From assembly GCA_015660965.1 (NCBI GenBank), contig JACTVG010000005.1, positions 62,001 to 126,000 of the forward strand: a stretch of DNA of 64,000 nt. Reading direction: 5' to 3'. This document shows positions 34,305-43,897 of this stretch, piece by piece. Made by a program: the position numbers and the translations under genes. Each line of letters opens with the position of its first letter. Positions within the stretch are counted from its first letter, which is position 1. The stretch is from Methanoregulaceae archaeon (GTDB taxonomy: Archaea; Halobacteriota; Methanomicrobia; Methanomicrobiales; Methanospirillaceae). Under the pieces are notes generated by a model. That model saw nothing but the letters and a program-made list of their open reading frames with translations, made no database searches and had not been told where the DNA came from.

Positions 34305-35051
34305 TCAGATGTGTTCTCCTTTATCATCAGAGCTTTTCTCCTCATTTTCCTTGAACACCGTCGGATCGATATGCCAAGTTGACCGTCGTAAAAGTCCATG
34401 TAGTGTGCTCGTCTCTCTTGTTGTAAGATTTGCCCGACCTAAAATGCGTCGAATCATAATCATTGTATTCTCTCGTTTGAAGTGCGGGTGATGGATTATA
34501 TCGAGATATTGATCAATATGACGGTAAAGGTGTGAAAGTTCAAACGGTGTTGCTAAAGAATAATCTCCTTTTTGAAGATTGGCAATCTCGTAACAGATTA
34601 TACCGACAGCGTGAGAAATGTTCAAAATAGGGTAATCTGGAGACGTTGGTATCGTACAAATAATATCACTTCTCTTAACTTCTTCGTTGGATAGCCCCCA
34701 GTTCTCTCGGCCAAATAAAATCGAGATCTTTCCATCAAGATTTTTAATTCGGTCTCGCAGTTCTCGAGGTGAAAAATAAGGCATACGCATAGGGCGACAG
34801 ACAGATTTTGATACCGATCCTGTTGTTGCAACGACGATATTACTGCGGGAAAACACATCTTCGATAGTACATTGTTCCGCATTTTTTAGGAGGTCATATG
34901 CATGACCAGCACGGGCGATCGCCTCCTCGCCGAGTTCGCATGAGTCAACAAGAACAAGGTTCCTAAACCCAAAATTTTTCATCACTCGAGCGACAAATCC
35001 CACGTTCCCTTCATAAAGGGGAGCGACCAGTACAATATCAATTTCTGGCAT
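34305..35051 (-). CDS. trmJ: tRNA/rRNA 2'-O-methyltransferase, TrmJ-like SPOUT family
   Basis: 248 residues. SpoU-type SPOUT fold: N-terminal VLVAPLYEGNVGFVARVMKN, motif 2-like ISILFGRENWGLSNEEV, and motif 3 CTIPTSPDYPILNISHAVGI that shapes the knotted SAM pocket. TrmJ methylates the 2'-OH of nucleotide 32 in tRNA; the archaeal enzyme is known for C32/U32. The C-terminal ~80 residues are the helical extension typical of TrmJ. Gaps of 6 bases to both neighbours mean a tight operon with GGGP synthase and dcd. Confidence 0.88.
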   Translation of the reverse strand: MPEIDIVLVAPLYEGNVGFVARVMKNFGFRNLVLVDSCELGEEAIARAGHAYDLLKNAEQCTIEDVFSRSNIVVATTGSVSKSVCRPMRMPYFSPRELRDRIKNLDGKISILFGRENWGLSNEEVKRSDIICTIPTSPDYPILNISHAVGIICYEIANLQKGDYSLATPFELSHLYRHIDQYLDIIHHPHFKRENTMIMIRRILGRANLTTRETSTLHGLLRRSTWHIDPTVFKENEEKSSDDKGEHI

Positions 35052-35057
35052 CAGATT

Positions 35058-35744
35058 TTACTGGACGGCGTCAACTGTGGCTTTAAGCACTGCTGCACCT
35101 TGCTCATAAACTGCATTGCCAACGACAATCGTATCTGCGTACCGCGCCATTTCAGCTGCCTTTTCGGAAGAGTTAATCCCGCCACCATAATAGAGAATAG
35201 ATTTATCGATTACTTCTGATGCCGCTTTAATAACATTCGGGTCACCGTAAGTACCGCTATATTCGATATACACTATTGGGAAATGGAAGTAATGGTCGGC
35301 GACAGATGTGAATGCTGCGACCTCATCGGCTTTTAGATTGCAGACAGATTTTGTTACCATTGCAACGGAAGAGTTCGGATTAAGAACAATATATGCTTCT
35401 GGTACGATTCTGTCCCAAGGTATTCTCTTTTTTTGTAATTGCACCCATAACCTATGTTTACCAATAATCCACTCTACATTGGTCGTATTCACCACACTTG
35501 GGACAAAAACGTAATCTATGCCCTGCATAAGAACCGCATCAGGACTTGCTGGTTCCATGACCAATGGCAAACCGTAAGGTTTGACCACTTGCTGAAGGAG
35601 AGAAAGATTTTCCTGGGTAACGTTCAAGGTACCGGAAAGCATTAGAGCGTCGGTTCCACTTGATGCAATCGCATCGATGTCCCCGGCTTTTAATTGTTTA
35701 TCCGGGTCGAGCTTAGTCACATGCACCCAGTCTTTCCACTTCAT
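35058..35744 (-). CDS. Geranylgeranylglyceryl phosphate synthase (PcrB/GGGPS family)
   Basis: About 228 residues. TIM-barrel GGGPS: starts MKWKDWVHVTKLDPDKQ, then SGTLNVTQ, PLVMEPASPDAV, IVYIEYSGTYGDP and YYGGGINSSEKAAEMA with TIVVGNAVYEQG. It joins geranylgeranyl diphosphate to glycerol-1-phosphate, the first ether bond of archaeal lipids. The frame is open to a GTG at 35753, but ATG 35744 gives the family N-terminus. It starts 97 bases after topA, far enough for its own promoter, and leads the trmJ-dcd run. Confidence 0.92.
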   Translation of the reverse strand: MKWKDWVHVTKLDPDKQLKAGDIDAIASSGTDALMLSGTLNVTQENLSLLQQVVKPYGLPLVMEPASPDAVLMQGIDYVFVPSVVNTTNVEWIIGKHRLWVQLQKKRIPWDRIVPEAYIVLNPNSSVAMVTKSVCNLKADEVAAFTSVADHYFHFPIVYIEYSGTYGDPNVIKAASEVIDKSILYYGGGINSSEKAAEMARYADTIVVGNAVYEQGAAVLKATVDAVQ

Positions 35745-35841
35745 CGTTATCACAGTACTTTTGTCTTAAACCACAATAAACCGGTGGCCTGAAAATTGAG
35801 GTTAACCGGACAGGCACTTCCAATTTTATGTAAAGGGTGTA

Positions 35842-38673
35842 TCAAATCTTGATGACTGACGTTTCGAGCTTCTTTTTCATAGATACCTGAAATCCCTTTA
35901 TAGTGGTGCTAGGTATACCAGAATAAGTTGCTGCCTTATCGGGATCGGCGGTAAATAGACTTTCTGCATCAACAATACCGGCATGTAGTAGCGGTATAAT
36001 CATTGCCGTGGTGATACCACGAATTGTCAAGAGTTCTTTTTTACCCTTTTCAAGTTGGATTTTTGTCATCTTTTTGGGCATAGGGAGTTTGAGGTAACGG
36101 CAAACTAAATCACTATGTCGGTACACAGTATCGAGACCAATCCCAGACCGTTCAGCAAGCAGAACCGGGTGTGTGGAACAGAACTCTTGTGGTGTTAAAA
36201 CACCTGCAGACTGGTACTTTTTAACACTAATAATCGGGATACCAATCTCTTTAAAGAGTTTAATCGCTTGAAGCATGCGAGCTTCTGTAATAATACTAGT
36301 AGCCTCTTTTTCGCTAACTCCAGCTTTTATTAGAACAGCACTGTCTGCTTGTGCCAAACCAGAGATATCATTCACGCCAGCCTCCTTTAAAGATTTAAGG
36401 ATTGTTGAGTTCTTCCGCCCTTTCTTTGGAACTAGGTGTTCGCGTATAAATTTACGGCATTCGGATCTTTGGCGAAGAAGATTTACTGCTCGTTCTGCAT
36501 CACGGAGCATCTGATTTGCGCTTTCTACTGAAATATCTAGTGTCGTTGCTATCCATTCAGGTGAGCTTTTTGCGAGATCCACCGCCGTATAAATATGTAA
36601 CGATTCTAGTTTCGTCAAAACCGATTCGTTGATCGATGGGATTTCGGCAAGTGATTCCCGATTTCCATTGATATGGTGGCAGAGGGGACAACCGATATCC
36701 CATGGTCGTGCACCCTTTCTGATGAGCCGTACGAACTTGAGATTGTGTTTGGGGCAGACTTCGTTGGTTCGTACAGCCCATCCCCATTGGGTAACAGGCA
36801 AACCAATATTAAATGTACATTCCGGATATTGGCTGCAACCGATAAACTGCGTTGAGCCTCGGAGGTGTTTGATAGATAGAGTTCCTTTACCGCAAACGGG
36901 ACAGATTCCCAATACTAACTCTTCTGCGGTCCGGTTCCGGATATCGTCACCAATCGCACGCTCATGAGCTTCGAGCTGATCAAATGCGAGATGCAACATC
37001 TCCCGCGATTCCTTGATTACGTCTTCGCGGGTCCGCGTGTGCATTTTGATCAGTTGCATATGCTCTTCTAATGTTCGCGTCATGTTTGGTTTTGTAATAG
37101 TATCGGCATGCTGTTCTAGTGATTCAGTAACCACTCTTCCAACGAGCGTTGGAAGTAAGGGAGTACCTTCCACGTATTTTCTGGAGATAAGTTTCGCAAT
37201 AACCTCATGCCGAGTACTCTTAGTGCCAAGCCCAAGCTCTTCCATTCTTTGAATCAGCTTGCTTTGAGTATATCGTGCTGGAGGTTGGGTATCTTTCTCG
37301 TCAAGGTTCACGTTTTCAATAGGTAACTTTTCCCCAACAAAAAATGATGGAAGGATTGTCTCTTTTGCTTCAGAGTATGGGTAGACCAAATGCCAGCCAG
37401 GTACACGCAGAATACCGCCAGTAACTGTATATTGTTCACTACTTGCATCAAAGAGAACTTTTTGAGTTTGCCATTGTGCATCAGGCGCAAGCGTTGCAAG
37501 AAACCGGCGAAGGATGAGCTCATATATAGCGAACGCATCATCATGGAGATCATCCTTATTCGCTGGGCCTGTCGGGTGGATTGGAGGATGGTCTGTAGAT
37601 AATTTCTTACCACGAGTGGGTACGTTTCGCCTATTTTCGATTACCCACTCAACATCCTTTTTAAACGAGGATTGTTTTAGAGTTCGCAAGATACCGTTAA
37701 GATCTAATGTTACAGGGTAGACTGTGTTGTCAGTTCTTGGGTAAGAAATGTAACCGTTCATGTATAGATCCTCGGCAATTCGCATCGCATTTGATGCAGA
37801 AAAACCAAGTCTAGCAGCTGCGACAATGAAGCCTGTAGTGTCAAATGGTGAAGGAGATCTGTCAACCTTTGTTGCTTCTCGAACTTCTGTGACGACAAGA
37901 GGTTCTTTTGTATGGTTTCTAGCATTTTCAGCAGTAGATTTCTCTTTGAATCGGCCGTTTATATGACGTGCTTCAATTTTCTCGCTACCCTTGCGAGTCA
38001 TTAAACTCAATAACCAGTATTTTTCAGGTACAAAGGATTCAATTTCTTTTTCGCGGTCAACAATCATTGAGAGGGTAGGACTTTGCACCCTGCCAACAGA
38101 TAGGACATTCTGTCCTCCACGTCGAGCGGCAAGTGAAATGAATCGGGTAAGTGACGCCCCCCACATAAGATCGATTGATTGGCGAGCTTCGCCAGCCGCC
38201 GCCAACGCAAAATCAAGGTCTGTTGTATTTGCAAAAGCGTGGTTAATTTCCTGTGGGGTAATTGCTGAAAATCGGGCACGGTCAATCGGAACTCTTGTAG
38301 TGACAGCACGTATTAACTCAAAAGCTTCTTTCCCGATCAGTTCTCCCTCGGTATCAAAATCTGTAGCAATTGTAACTCGTGTTGCCTGTCGTGAAAGTTT
38401 CTGGAGAAGACTGACAATCCTTTTTTCTGTAGGGACCTTAATTGTCTTAGCATCGATTAAGCTTCTTGGTGTGGAATTTTCACTTCGCCAATTTTGGTAT
38501 CCTGGTTCAAAATCGACTTCGACTACGTGTCCACGCAACCCTATTGTTACCATCTCGCCAAATTGATAGATTGAAACACCGGCATCCTTTTTTTCGGTAA
38601 CTTTTTTCCCTCCTGCAAGGATCTGGGCTATTCGACGTGCGGAGATGTTCTTTTCAGCAACAATAAGGTGCAC
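35842..38673 (-). CDS. topA: DNA topoisomerase I (type IA) with zinc fingers and long HhH tail
   Basis: 943 residues. Toprim domain (LIVAEKNISARRIAQ, and ATDFDTEGELIG with the acidic metal residues), then the type IA core with the active-site Tyr in NGYISYPRTDN (~316-326). Two zinc fingers follow (CPVCGKG...CSQYPEC, ~600-630, and CPKHNLK...CPLCHH, ~653-680). The last ~260 residues look like four or more helix-hairpin-helix units (for example LKEAGVNDISGLAQAD, LHAGIVDAESLFTADPDKAA). It relaxes negative supercoils. The HhH tail should add DNA affinity. It sits 5 bases after gatB, so it is the last gene of the asnB-like-gatCAB-topA run. Confidence 0.93.
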   Translation of the reverse strand: MHLIVAEKNISARRIAQILAGGKKVTEKKDAGVSIYQFGEMVTIGLRGHVVEVDFEPGYQNWRSENSTPRSLIDAKTIKVPTEKRIVSLLQKLSRQATRVTIATDFDTEGELIGKEAFELIRAVTTRVPIDRARFSAITPQEINHAFANTTDLDFALAAAGEARQSIDLMWGASLTRFISLAARRGGQNVLSVGRVQSPTLSMIVDREKEIESFVPEKYWLLSLMTRKGSEKIEARHINGRFKEKSTAENARNHTKEPLVVTEVREATKVDRSPSPFDTTGFIVAAARLGFSASNAMRIAEDLYMNGYISYPRTDNTVYPVTLDLNGILRTLKQSSFKKDVEWVIENRRNVPTRGKKLSTDHPPIHPTGPANKDDLHDDAFAIYELILRRFLATLAPDAQWQTQKVLFDASSEQYTVTGGILRVPGWHLVYPYSEAKETILPSFFVGEKLPIENVNLDEKDTQPPARYTQSKLIQRMEELGLGTKSTRHEVIAKLISRKYVEGTPLLPTLVGRVVTESLEQHADTITKPNMTRTLEEHMQLIKMHTRTREDVIKESREMLHLAFDQLEAHERAIGDDIRNRTAEELVLGICPVCGKGTLSIKHLRGSTQFIGCSQYPECTFNIGLPVTQWGWAVRTNEVCPKHNLKFVRLIRKGARPWDIGCPLCHHINGNRESLAEIPSINESVLTKLESLHIYTAVDLAKSSPEWIATTLDISVESANQMLRDAERAVNLLRQRSECRKFIREHLVPKKGRKNSTILKSLKEAGVNDISGLAQADSAVLIKAGVSEKEATSIITEARMLQAIKLFKEIGIPIISVKKYQSAGVLTPQEFCSTHPVLLAERSGIGLDTVYRHSDLVCRYLKLPMPKKMTKIQLEKGKKELLTIRGITTAMIIPLLHAGIVDAESLFTADPDKAATYSGIPSTTIKGFQVSMKKKLETSVIKI

Positions 38674-38678
38674 GGTTA

Positions 38679-40130
38679 TTATTCCTCCCTATTCTTCAAT
38701 TTCTCTACAATCATCCGGTTGAGTTCTCCTGGATCAGACCGCCCTCGGGTTTTTTTCATCGCTTGTCCTACTAGGAAGTTAAGAGCACCGTTCTTTCCAT
38801 TTTTATAATCTTCAACTGCTTTTGGGTTTTCGGAAATGACATCATAAATAATTTTGGAAAGTGCATTGGAGTCAGAGGCAGTTTTAGCAAGGTTCAGTCG
38901 TGTAACAATGGCTTGGGGTGTTTCGCAAGGTTGTTTATTCAACTGCTGGTCAAGCATTATTCTTAGCAATTCAACCCCATTTTTATCAGTTATAATGCCT
39001 TTCTTAAGTAATTGGAGAAGTTCGGTAAAGCTTTTTGCATCGATCGAATCAACACTCATGTTTCGATAATTCAGTTCTCCTATAAGGATGTCAGCTACCC
39101 ACGTTGCAGCGATGGAATTTAGATTTGCGGGATCAGGTGCAACAACCTTTTCATAGAAATTTGCGATTCGGAGTTCTCCTGTTAACGTCCTAGCATGATT
39201 TATTGAACATGCGTATTGTGTCATAAAACGCGATCTTCGTGCATCAGGAAGCTCTGGAAGGGGTATAGCATCCACCCAAGATTGAACATGAAGCGGTCGT
39301 AGATCTGGTTCTGGAAAGTAACGGTAATCATGCTCCTGCTCCTTTGAACGAGCGGATTGGGTAATCCCCCGTGCTTCGACAAAATGGCGTGTCTCGCGAT
39401 CAACCTTCAGTCCTCTGCGGAGGAGGTTTTTCTGCCTTGTTACCTCAAAAGTAAGGGCTTTCTCTACACCTTTATAAGATGTGATGTTTTTCACTTCTAC
39501 ACGTTCACTACCTTTAATCGAAATATTCGCATCTACACGTAGTGATCCTTCTTTCTCGCTGTCAAATACACCAAGATACTCCAATGTAGCACGAAGTTTA
39601 TTCAAAAATTTCCTAGCTTCTTTTGGTGAGCGCATATCAGGGTCAGTAACAATTTCGATGAGAGGTATACCGGCTCGGTTATAATCAACAAGCGAATACC
39701 GACCACGCTCCGGATTCCCCATGTGGACAAGTCTGCCAGGATCTTCTTCGACATGAACGCGAGTGATAGAAACACGTTTCTCTCGTCCTTCATCACTCTC
39801 AATTTCCAACTCTCCTTTTTCTGCAAGCGGTTTATCATACTGGGTAATTTGATAAGCCTTGTCAAGATCTGGATAGAAGTAATTTTTCCGCGAGAACTCC
39901 GACTCTTTTATGACCGTGCAATTTAGCGCTTTAGCTACGCGTATTGTGTACTCGATCGCTTTTTTGTTCAATACTGGCATTGCACCTGGGAGTCCAAGGC
40001 AAACTGGACACACATGAGTATTTGGATTATCACTTCGATAATCAGTAGAACAACCGCAAAAGAGCTTACTTTTTGTGTTAAGTTGGCAGTGGACTTCAAG
40101 GCCGACAATTATTTCTTTGTTGGTCATCAT
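38679..40130 (-). CDS. gatB: Asp-tRNA(Asn)/Glu-tRNA(Gln) amidotransferase subunit B
   Basis: 483 residues. GatB cradle signature: IVGLEVHCQLNTKSKLFCGC, CPVCLGLPGAMPVLNKKAIE, KNYFYPDLDKAYQITQYDKP, and Zn-binding Cys near residues 24-41. The C-terminal helical and YqeY-like tail (FLVGQAMKKTRGRSDPGELN) binds tRNA. It activates the Asp (or Glu) side chain on tRNA with ATP, and ammonia comes from GatA. In methanogens, which have GatDE for Gln, GatCAB is expected to make Asn-tRNA(Asn). Begins within the end of gatA (ATGA overlap). Confidence 0.95.
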   Translation of the reverse strand: MMTNKEIIVGLEVHCQLNTKSKLFCGCSTDYRSDNPNTHVCPVCLGLPGAMPVLNKKAIEYTIRVAKALNCTVIKESEFSRKNYFYPDLDKAYQITQYDKPLAEKGELEIESDEGREKRVSITRVHVEEDPGRLVHMGNPERGRYSLVDYNRAGIPLIEIVTDPDMRSPKEARKFLNKLRATLEYLGVFDSEKEGSLRVDANISIKGSERVEVKNITSYKGVEKALTFEVTRQKNLLRRGLKVDRETRHFVEARGITQSARSKEQEHDYRYFPEPDLRPLHVQSWVDAIPLPELPDARRSRFMTQYACSINHARTLTGELRIANFYEKVVAPDPANLNSIAATWVADILIGELNYRNMSVDSIDAKSFTELLQLLKKGIITDKNGVELLRIMLDQQLNKQPCETPQAIVTRLNLAKTASDSNALSKIIYDVISENPKAVEDYKNGKNGALNFLVGQAMKKTRGRSDPGELNRMIVEKLKNREE

Positions 40131-41428
40131 TTCACAGCCTGTTCATATGCAAATGCAACATCAATCACACGTTCATCATCAAATGGTTTACCCATAATTT
40201 GGATTCCCACTGGCATGCCTGCAACCTTTCCGCAGGGCAATGAGATGGCAGGTATTCCGGCAAGATTCACGGGAACTGTAAGGATATCAGCAAGATACAT
40301 TGAAAGGGGATCGCTTTTTTCTCCAAGTTTAAATGCTATTGTAGGCATTGTGGGTCCAACGATAACATCAACTTCTGAAAAGATTCTAGCGAAATCTTTC
40401 CTCACGTTCTCTCGAGCAATCTGCGCCTTGGCATAATACTTCCCGTAGTAACCTGAGGAAAGTGCAAATGTGCCGAGCATGATCCGTCGGCGAACTTCAG
40501 TACCAAAACCAGCTCTTCGTACTTCTTGATATGAGTCATGCCAAGATTTTTTTGTATCAGCGGCAGGCCCATAGCGCACGCCATCAAATCGAGCGAGATT
40601 CGAACTTGCTTCACTTGTGCAGATGACATAATAGGCAGCAAGTGCATATTCCATCGAGGGGATACTACACGGAACCGTTGTGGCGCCAAGATGTTCGAGT
40701 TGTGTGAGTGCGTCTTTAACCACATTCGCTACTTTTGGGTCAACACCTTCACCGAAGTATTCATTCGGGATACCAATTTTAAGTCCTTTAATATCCGCTT
40801 TTGGAGTGTGTGTATAGGGTTTGTTGTATGACGTTGAATCGCGGCGGTCATAACCTGCAATCACTTGCATTAGTAATGATACATCAGAAACTGTTCGTGC
40901 CATTGGTCCAATTTGTTCAAGCGAATTAGCGTATGCAATCAACCCATACCGTGAAACTCTTCCATATGTTGGCTTTAACCCCACAATTCCACAGAATGCC
41001 GAGGGACAACGGATTGATCCTCCGGTGTCGGTACCGAGAGCCATTCTGACCATTCCAGATGCGATCGCTGCTGCGCTTCCTCCAGATGAGCCCCCAGGTA
41101 CACGAGTTGTATCACAAGGGTTGAGTGTTGGACCGAACGCAGAATTCTCGGTTGTTGTCCCCATACCAAATTCATCTAGGTTCGTCTTTCCAACAATTGC
41201 AGCCCCCTCTTTCTTGATAAGTTCAACAACATGTGCATCATATGGTGGAACATAACCTTTGAGAATTTTTGAAGCACAAGTTGTCTCGATATTTTTTGTT
41301 GAGATATTGTCCTTTACTGCAACAGTGATACCGGCAAGTTTTCCTTTACCGTGAGATACGCGATTGCAAACAGTAAGAAATGCATTGTACCTATCGTCTG
41401 GTTCGAATGTGATCTCATTCTCTGCCAC
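40127..41428 (-). CDS. gatA: Asp-tRNA(Asn)/Glu-tRNA(Gln) amidotransferase subunit A
   Basis: 433 residues. Amidase-signature family with the Ser-cisSer-Lys triad: Lys in VAVKDNIST, and the two Ser in GGSSGGSAAAIASG and GTDTGGSIRCPSAF. It hydrolyses glutamine (or asparagine) to give ammonia, which is channelled to GatB. It is a little shorter than bacterial GatA (~485), as in other archaea, with a trimmed N-terminus. Its first base is shared with the last base of the gatC stop codon, and its end overlaps gatB by 4 bases. Confidence 0.95.
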   Translation of the reverse strand: MAENEITFEPDDRYNAFLTVCNRVSHGKGKLAGITVAVKDNISTKNIETTCASKILKGYVPPYDAHVVELIKKEGAAIVGKTNLDEFGMGTTTENSAFGPTLNPCDTTRVPGGSSGGSAAAIASGMVRMALGTDTGGSIRCPSAFCGIVGLKPTYGRVSRYGLIAYANSLEQIGPMARTVSDVSLLMQVIAGYDRRDSTSYNKPYTHTPKADIKGLKIGIPNEYFGEGVDPKVANVVKDALTQLEHLGATTVPCSIPSMEYALAAYYVICTSEASSNLARFDGVRYGPAADTKKSWHDSYQEVRRAGFGTEVRRRIMLGTFALSSGYYGKYYAKAQIARENVRKDFARIFSEVDVIVGPTMPTIAFKLGEKSDPLSMYLADILTVPVNLAGIPAISLPCGKVAGMPVGIQIMGKPFDDERVIDVAFAYEQAVK

Positions 41429-41697
41429 TACATCACCCGAGGGGCCTTGATAAATCCGTCTTCCTGTGCAGCGGCATTACGTAATACTTCTTCTTGTGGT
41501 AGCGACGGTTCTACTTGATCCTCGCGCATAACATTAGAGAGATCCCGTGTGATAGCATCTTTTCCATGTACTCGGTCAAGTACATCAAAATATTCCAATA
41601 TGGCATTGAATTGATGGGTAAAAGTTACCAATTCATCTTTATCGATATCGATATCGGCAAGTTCCGCGATATGTTCAACGTCTTTTTCAGTGACCAT
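41428..41697 (-). CDS. gatC: Asp-tRNA(Asn)/Glu-tRNA(Gln) amidotransferase subunit C
   Basis: 89 residues, the usual GatC size. Starts VTEKDVEHIAELADIDIDKD and has the conserved FTHQFNAILEYFDVLDRV helix, followed by an extended segment rich in acidic and Pro residues that wraps the GatA-GatB interface. It stabilises the GatCAB complex. It overlaps the asnB-like gene by 11 bases upstream and touches gatA downstream, so the operon is translationally coupled. Confidence 0.93.
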   Translation of the reverse strand: MVTEKDVEHIAELADIDIDKDELVTFTHQFNAILEYFDVLDRVHGKDAITRDLSNVMREDQVEPSLPQEEVLRNAAAQEDGFIKAPRVM

Positions 41698-42694
41698 GTT
41701 CCACCTTGTTGATGTGGTCTATGTAATCTTGTATGGACGTTTTATAACCATTTTTACGGGCAAGCTTCTGAAGTACCTTCCAGACGCCACTCCCGTATTG
41801 CATTGCTTTTTTCTCGTACCATGCGAGTTCCTGGGGGATATGACGCTCTGCAATTATCCTTAATGGTACTTTTCGTCGTCCTCCTTGTACCTTCTCATCA
41901 GCAGGGATTTTTAGTGCAGCGCGCACTACTCGAATGTCCAGATAAGGCATTGAAAGATATGTGTTGTGAAGCGCAGTTACTGATTGGTCACGCATTGCCT
42001 GTTCCTCGAGTCCTGCAACATCACGAGCTAGATCATCGGTAAGTGTTTTTGTTTCAAGATAACGTTGATAACCACCAAAAAGTTCGTCAGCTCCCTGTCC
42101 TGTAATGATTCGTCTATACCCGTGTTCTCTTGCCCATTTAGCTATGAAGTATTGTGTAAGTGCGATGCTTACATTGACTGGATCTTTTTTTGGTATTGCC
42201 GCAATTACTTGAGGTAATTTTGATTCAATATCATTAGGGGTTACTTCTACTAGTGTACAGGTTAACCCAAGTAATTCTGCAGCATGTTTCGCCTGACGAA
42301 TGTCATGGGAATCTTTGAGCCCAATTGTAACACATTCGCGTTGAGCAAGTTTTGCAATTAGAGATGAGTCCACACCACCAGAAAGTGCGGTCACACCTTC
42401 ATCACTACGTAATTTCACTGCCGTTATTATCGCTTCCTCAAGTGGCATGTCCTGAGGAGACGGTGAAATGGAATCTTTCATTTTACCATTACAAATGATG
42501 GTACCCTTTGGGCAATTACCTATCATAACTCCAAAGTGATCGCGAGCACAACAACCATTCCATGAAAGAAAAAATTCGCCCCCGAAATGAATTATTTTTT
42601 CCGAATCTTTCAAAATGATACGTTCGATACTCTCTTCACTTAACCGTTCCCCGTCTAATTCGATCCACCCGAAAATCTTAAGATTACTCATCAA
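41687..42694 (-). CDS. Asparagine-synthetase-like protein with only the ATP-pyrophosphatase domain
   Basis: 335 residues. Residues ~95-335 are an asparagine synthetase B C-terminal (N-type ATP-pyrophosphatase) domain: TALSGGVDSSLIAKL (PP loop), GQGADELFGGYQRY, and SMPYLDIRVVRAALKIP. The first ~90 residues are too short for a glutaminase domain and begin MMSNLKIFGWIE, with no catalytic Cys at position 2. The protein should adenylate a carboxylate, using ammonia or an external donor. Its place at the head of gatCAB (11-base overlap with gatC) suggests a role in amide metabolism, possibly Asn supply, or amidation of another substrate. True AsnB proteins are ~500 residues or more. Confidence 0.82.
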   Translation of the reverse strand: MMSNLKIFGWIELDGERLSEESIERIILKDSEKIIHFGGEFFLSWNGCCARDHFGVMIGNCPKGTIICNGKMKDSISPSPQDMPLEEAIITAVKLRSDEGVTALSGGVDSSLIAKLAQRECVTIGLKDSHDIRQAKHAAELLGLTCTLVEVTPNDIESKLPQVIAAIPKKDPVNVSIALTQYFIAKWAREHGYRRIITGQGADELFGGYQRYLETKTLTDDLARDVAGLEEQAMRDQSVTALHNTYLSMPYLDIRVVRAALKIPADEKVQGGRRKVPLRIIAERHIPQELAWYEKKAMQYGSGVWKVLQKLARKNGYKTSIQDYIDHINKVEHGH

Positions 42695-42858
42695 ATCGGA
42701 TCATTATTGGACGAACTCCTTCAAGAGTTCTGCGTTTGGATATCAAGATCCCAATAAAAGAAATAGTGGAGAAATTTGCTTTACTCCTTTTAGGAAACTA
42801 ACAATGTACTAATTTCAGGCGATTCTTTTTTGAGTGATGCATCAAAATACTATAGAGA

Positions 42859-42943
42859 GCGAGGGTAGCTAAGCTTGGCCAAAGGCGTCGGACTTAAGAT
42901 CCGATCTCGAAGGAGTCCATGGGTTCAAATCCCATCCCTCGCA
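42859..42943 (+). tRNA. tRNA-Leu (anticodon UAA)
   Basis: 85 bases, class II tRNA. The acceptor stem GCGAGGG (42859-42865) pairs with CCCTCGC (42936-42942), with discriminator A at 42943. The anticodon loop CTTAAGA between TCGGA and TCCGA gives anticodon TAA. A long variable arm (TCTCGAAGGAGT region) and T-arm GGGTTCAAATCCC complete the fold. The 3' CCA is not encoded. No intron. Only plus-strand gene between thrS-side and TPR-side minus-strand genes in this part. Confidence 0.96.
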
Positions 42944-43039
42944 TTTCTGGTTTTAGTAATAATATAATGAAAAATGCATAATTTTCTTTTTGTGTTATCA
43001 CCTATTTTTAATAAAAAAAGTCACAATTTTGTAAAAATA

Positions 43040-43897
43040 TTATAAATTATTTTTAAATTGGCGTTTTTCGAAAAAGTCTTCAAAGTCTCTTTTTAGTTCT
43101 GCATAATATCTATCATACAATTCAACTGCCTCATTGGATTTTCCAATTTTTTCAAGTACTTCAGCTTTTGAGTACCAAATTTGTGTTGGCTTTTCATTTT
43201 CCTTCGAATAAAATTTCAATGCTTCATCAAAATAGTGTAATGCTTCGATATATTTCTGCAATTTGGTGTAAAGAACTCCGATACAGTAAAGGGCATCTGA
43301 ATTATTCGGATCCTGTTCAACTACTTTTTTATACGTGTTGAGAATTTCAATTAAAAAATTAATTTCATCGGAGATATTATCGCTCAATTTTACTAATTTT
43401 CTTTCTTTCTCTCTCTCATAAAGAATCGAATTCAATGAGCAACCCTTACAATACAGAATTTTTGGATTATTCGAGTGTAATTCAAGGGCTTTATTGTATG
43501 TCTCAATAGCTTCCTTATGATTATTTCTGCTTTCAAATAATGTTCCCAATTTAATCCAAATATCAGGATTATCTGAATTTAAATTAAGAGCTTTTTTATA
43601 AGATTCTACTGCTTCGTCCCAACAGCAGAATCTATTGGATTGCAATAACTCTGCTTTATGGAGCCAATAATTAACATTATTAGAATCTAATGTCAGAGCA
43701 GCATTTATTGAATTAAGTGAATTGTAATATCGTCCTAAAAAATAAAATGCCAATGAAATTTTATACCATATTTCGGCTTTGGTTGGATCTGAAATGTTTT
43801 TTTGCAATAATTTTTTATAATAAGAAATGGCCTCAAAATATTGTTCTTTTTCAAATAAATCATTCCCACTTTTGATGAGGTCTTCTATCTTTTCCAT
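43040..43897 (-). CDS. Tetratricopeptide repeat (TPR) protein
   Basis: 285 residues made almost wholly of TPR units, about six or seven: for example EKEQYFEAISYYKKLLQKN, AEIWYKISLAFYFLGRYYNS, DIWIKLGTLFESRNNHKEAI, DALYCIGVLYTKLQKYIEAL and QIWYSKAEVLEKIGKSNEA. TPR arrays bind other proteins; no catalytic part, signal peptide or membrane segment is seen, so it should be cytoplasmic. The gene is markedly AT-rich and stands alone next to the tRNA-Leu, a common site for acquired genes. Function unknown. Confidence 0.85.
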   Translation of the reverse strand: MEKIEDLIKSGNDLFEKEQYFEAISYYKKLLQKNISDPTKAEIWYKISLAFYFLGRYYNSLNSINAALTLDSNNVNYWLHKAELLQSNRFCCWDEAVESYKKALNLNSDNPDIWIKLGTLFESRNNHKEAIETYNKALELHSNNPKILYCKGCSLNSILYEREKERKLVKLSDNISDEINFLIEILNTYKKVVEQDPNNSDALYCIGVLYTKLQKYIEALHYFDEALKFYSKENEKPTQIWYSKAEVLEKIGKSNEAVELYDRYYAELKRDFEDFFEKRQFKNNL

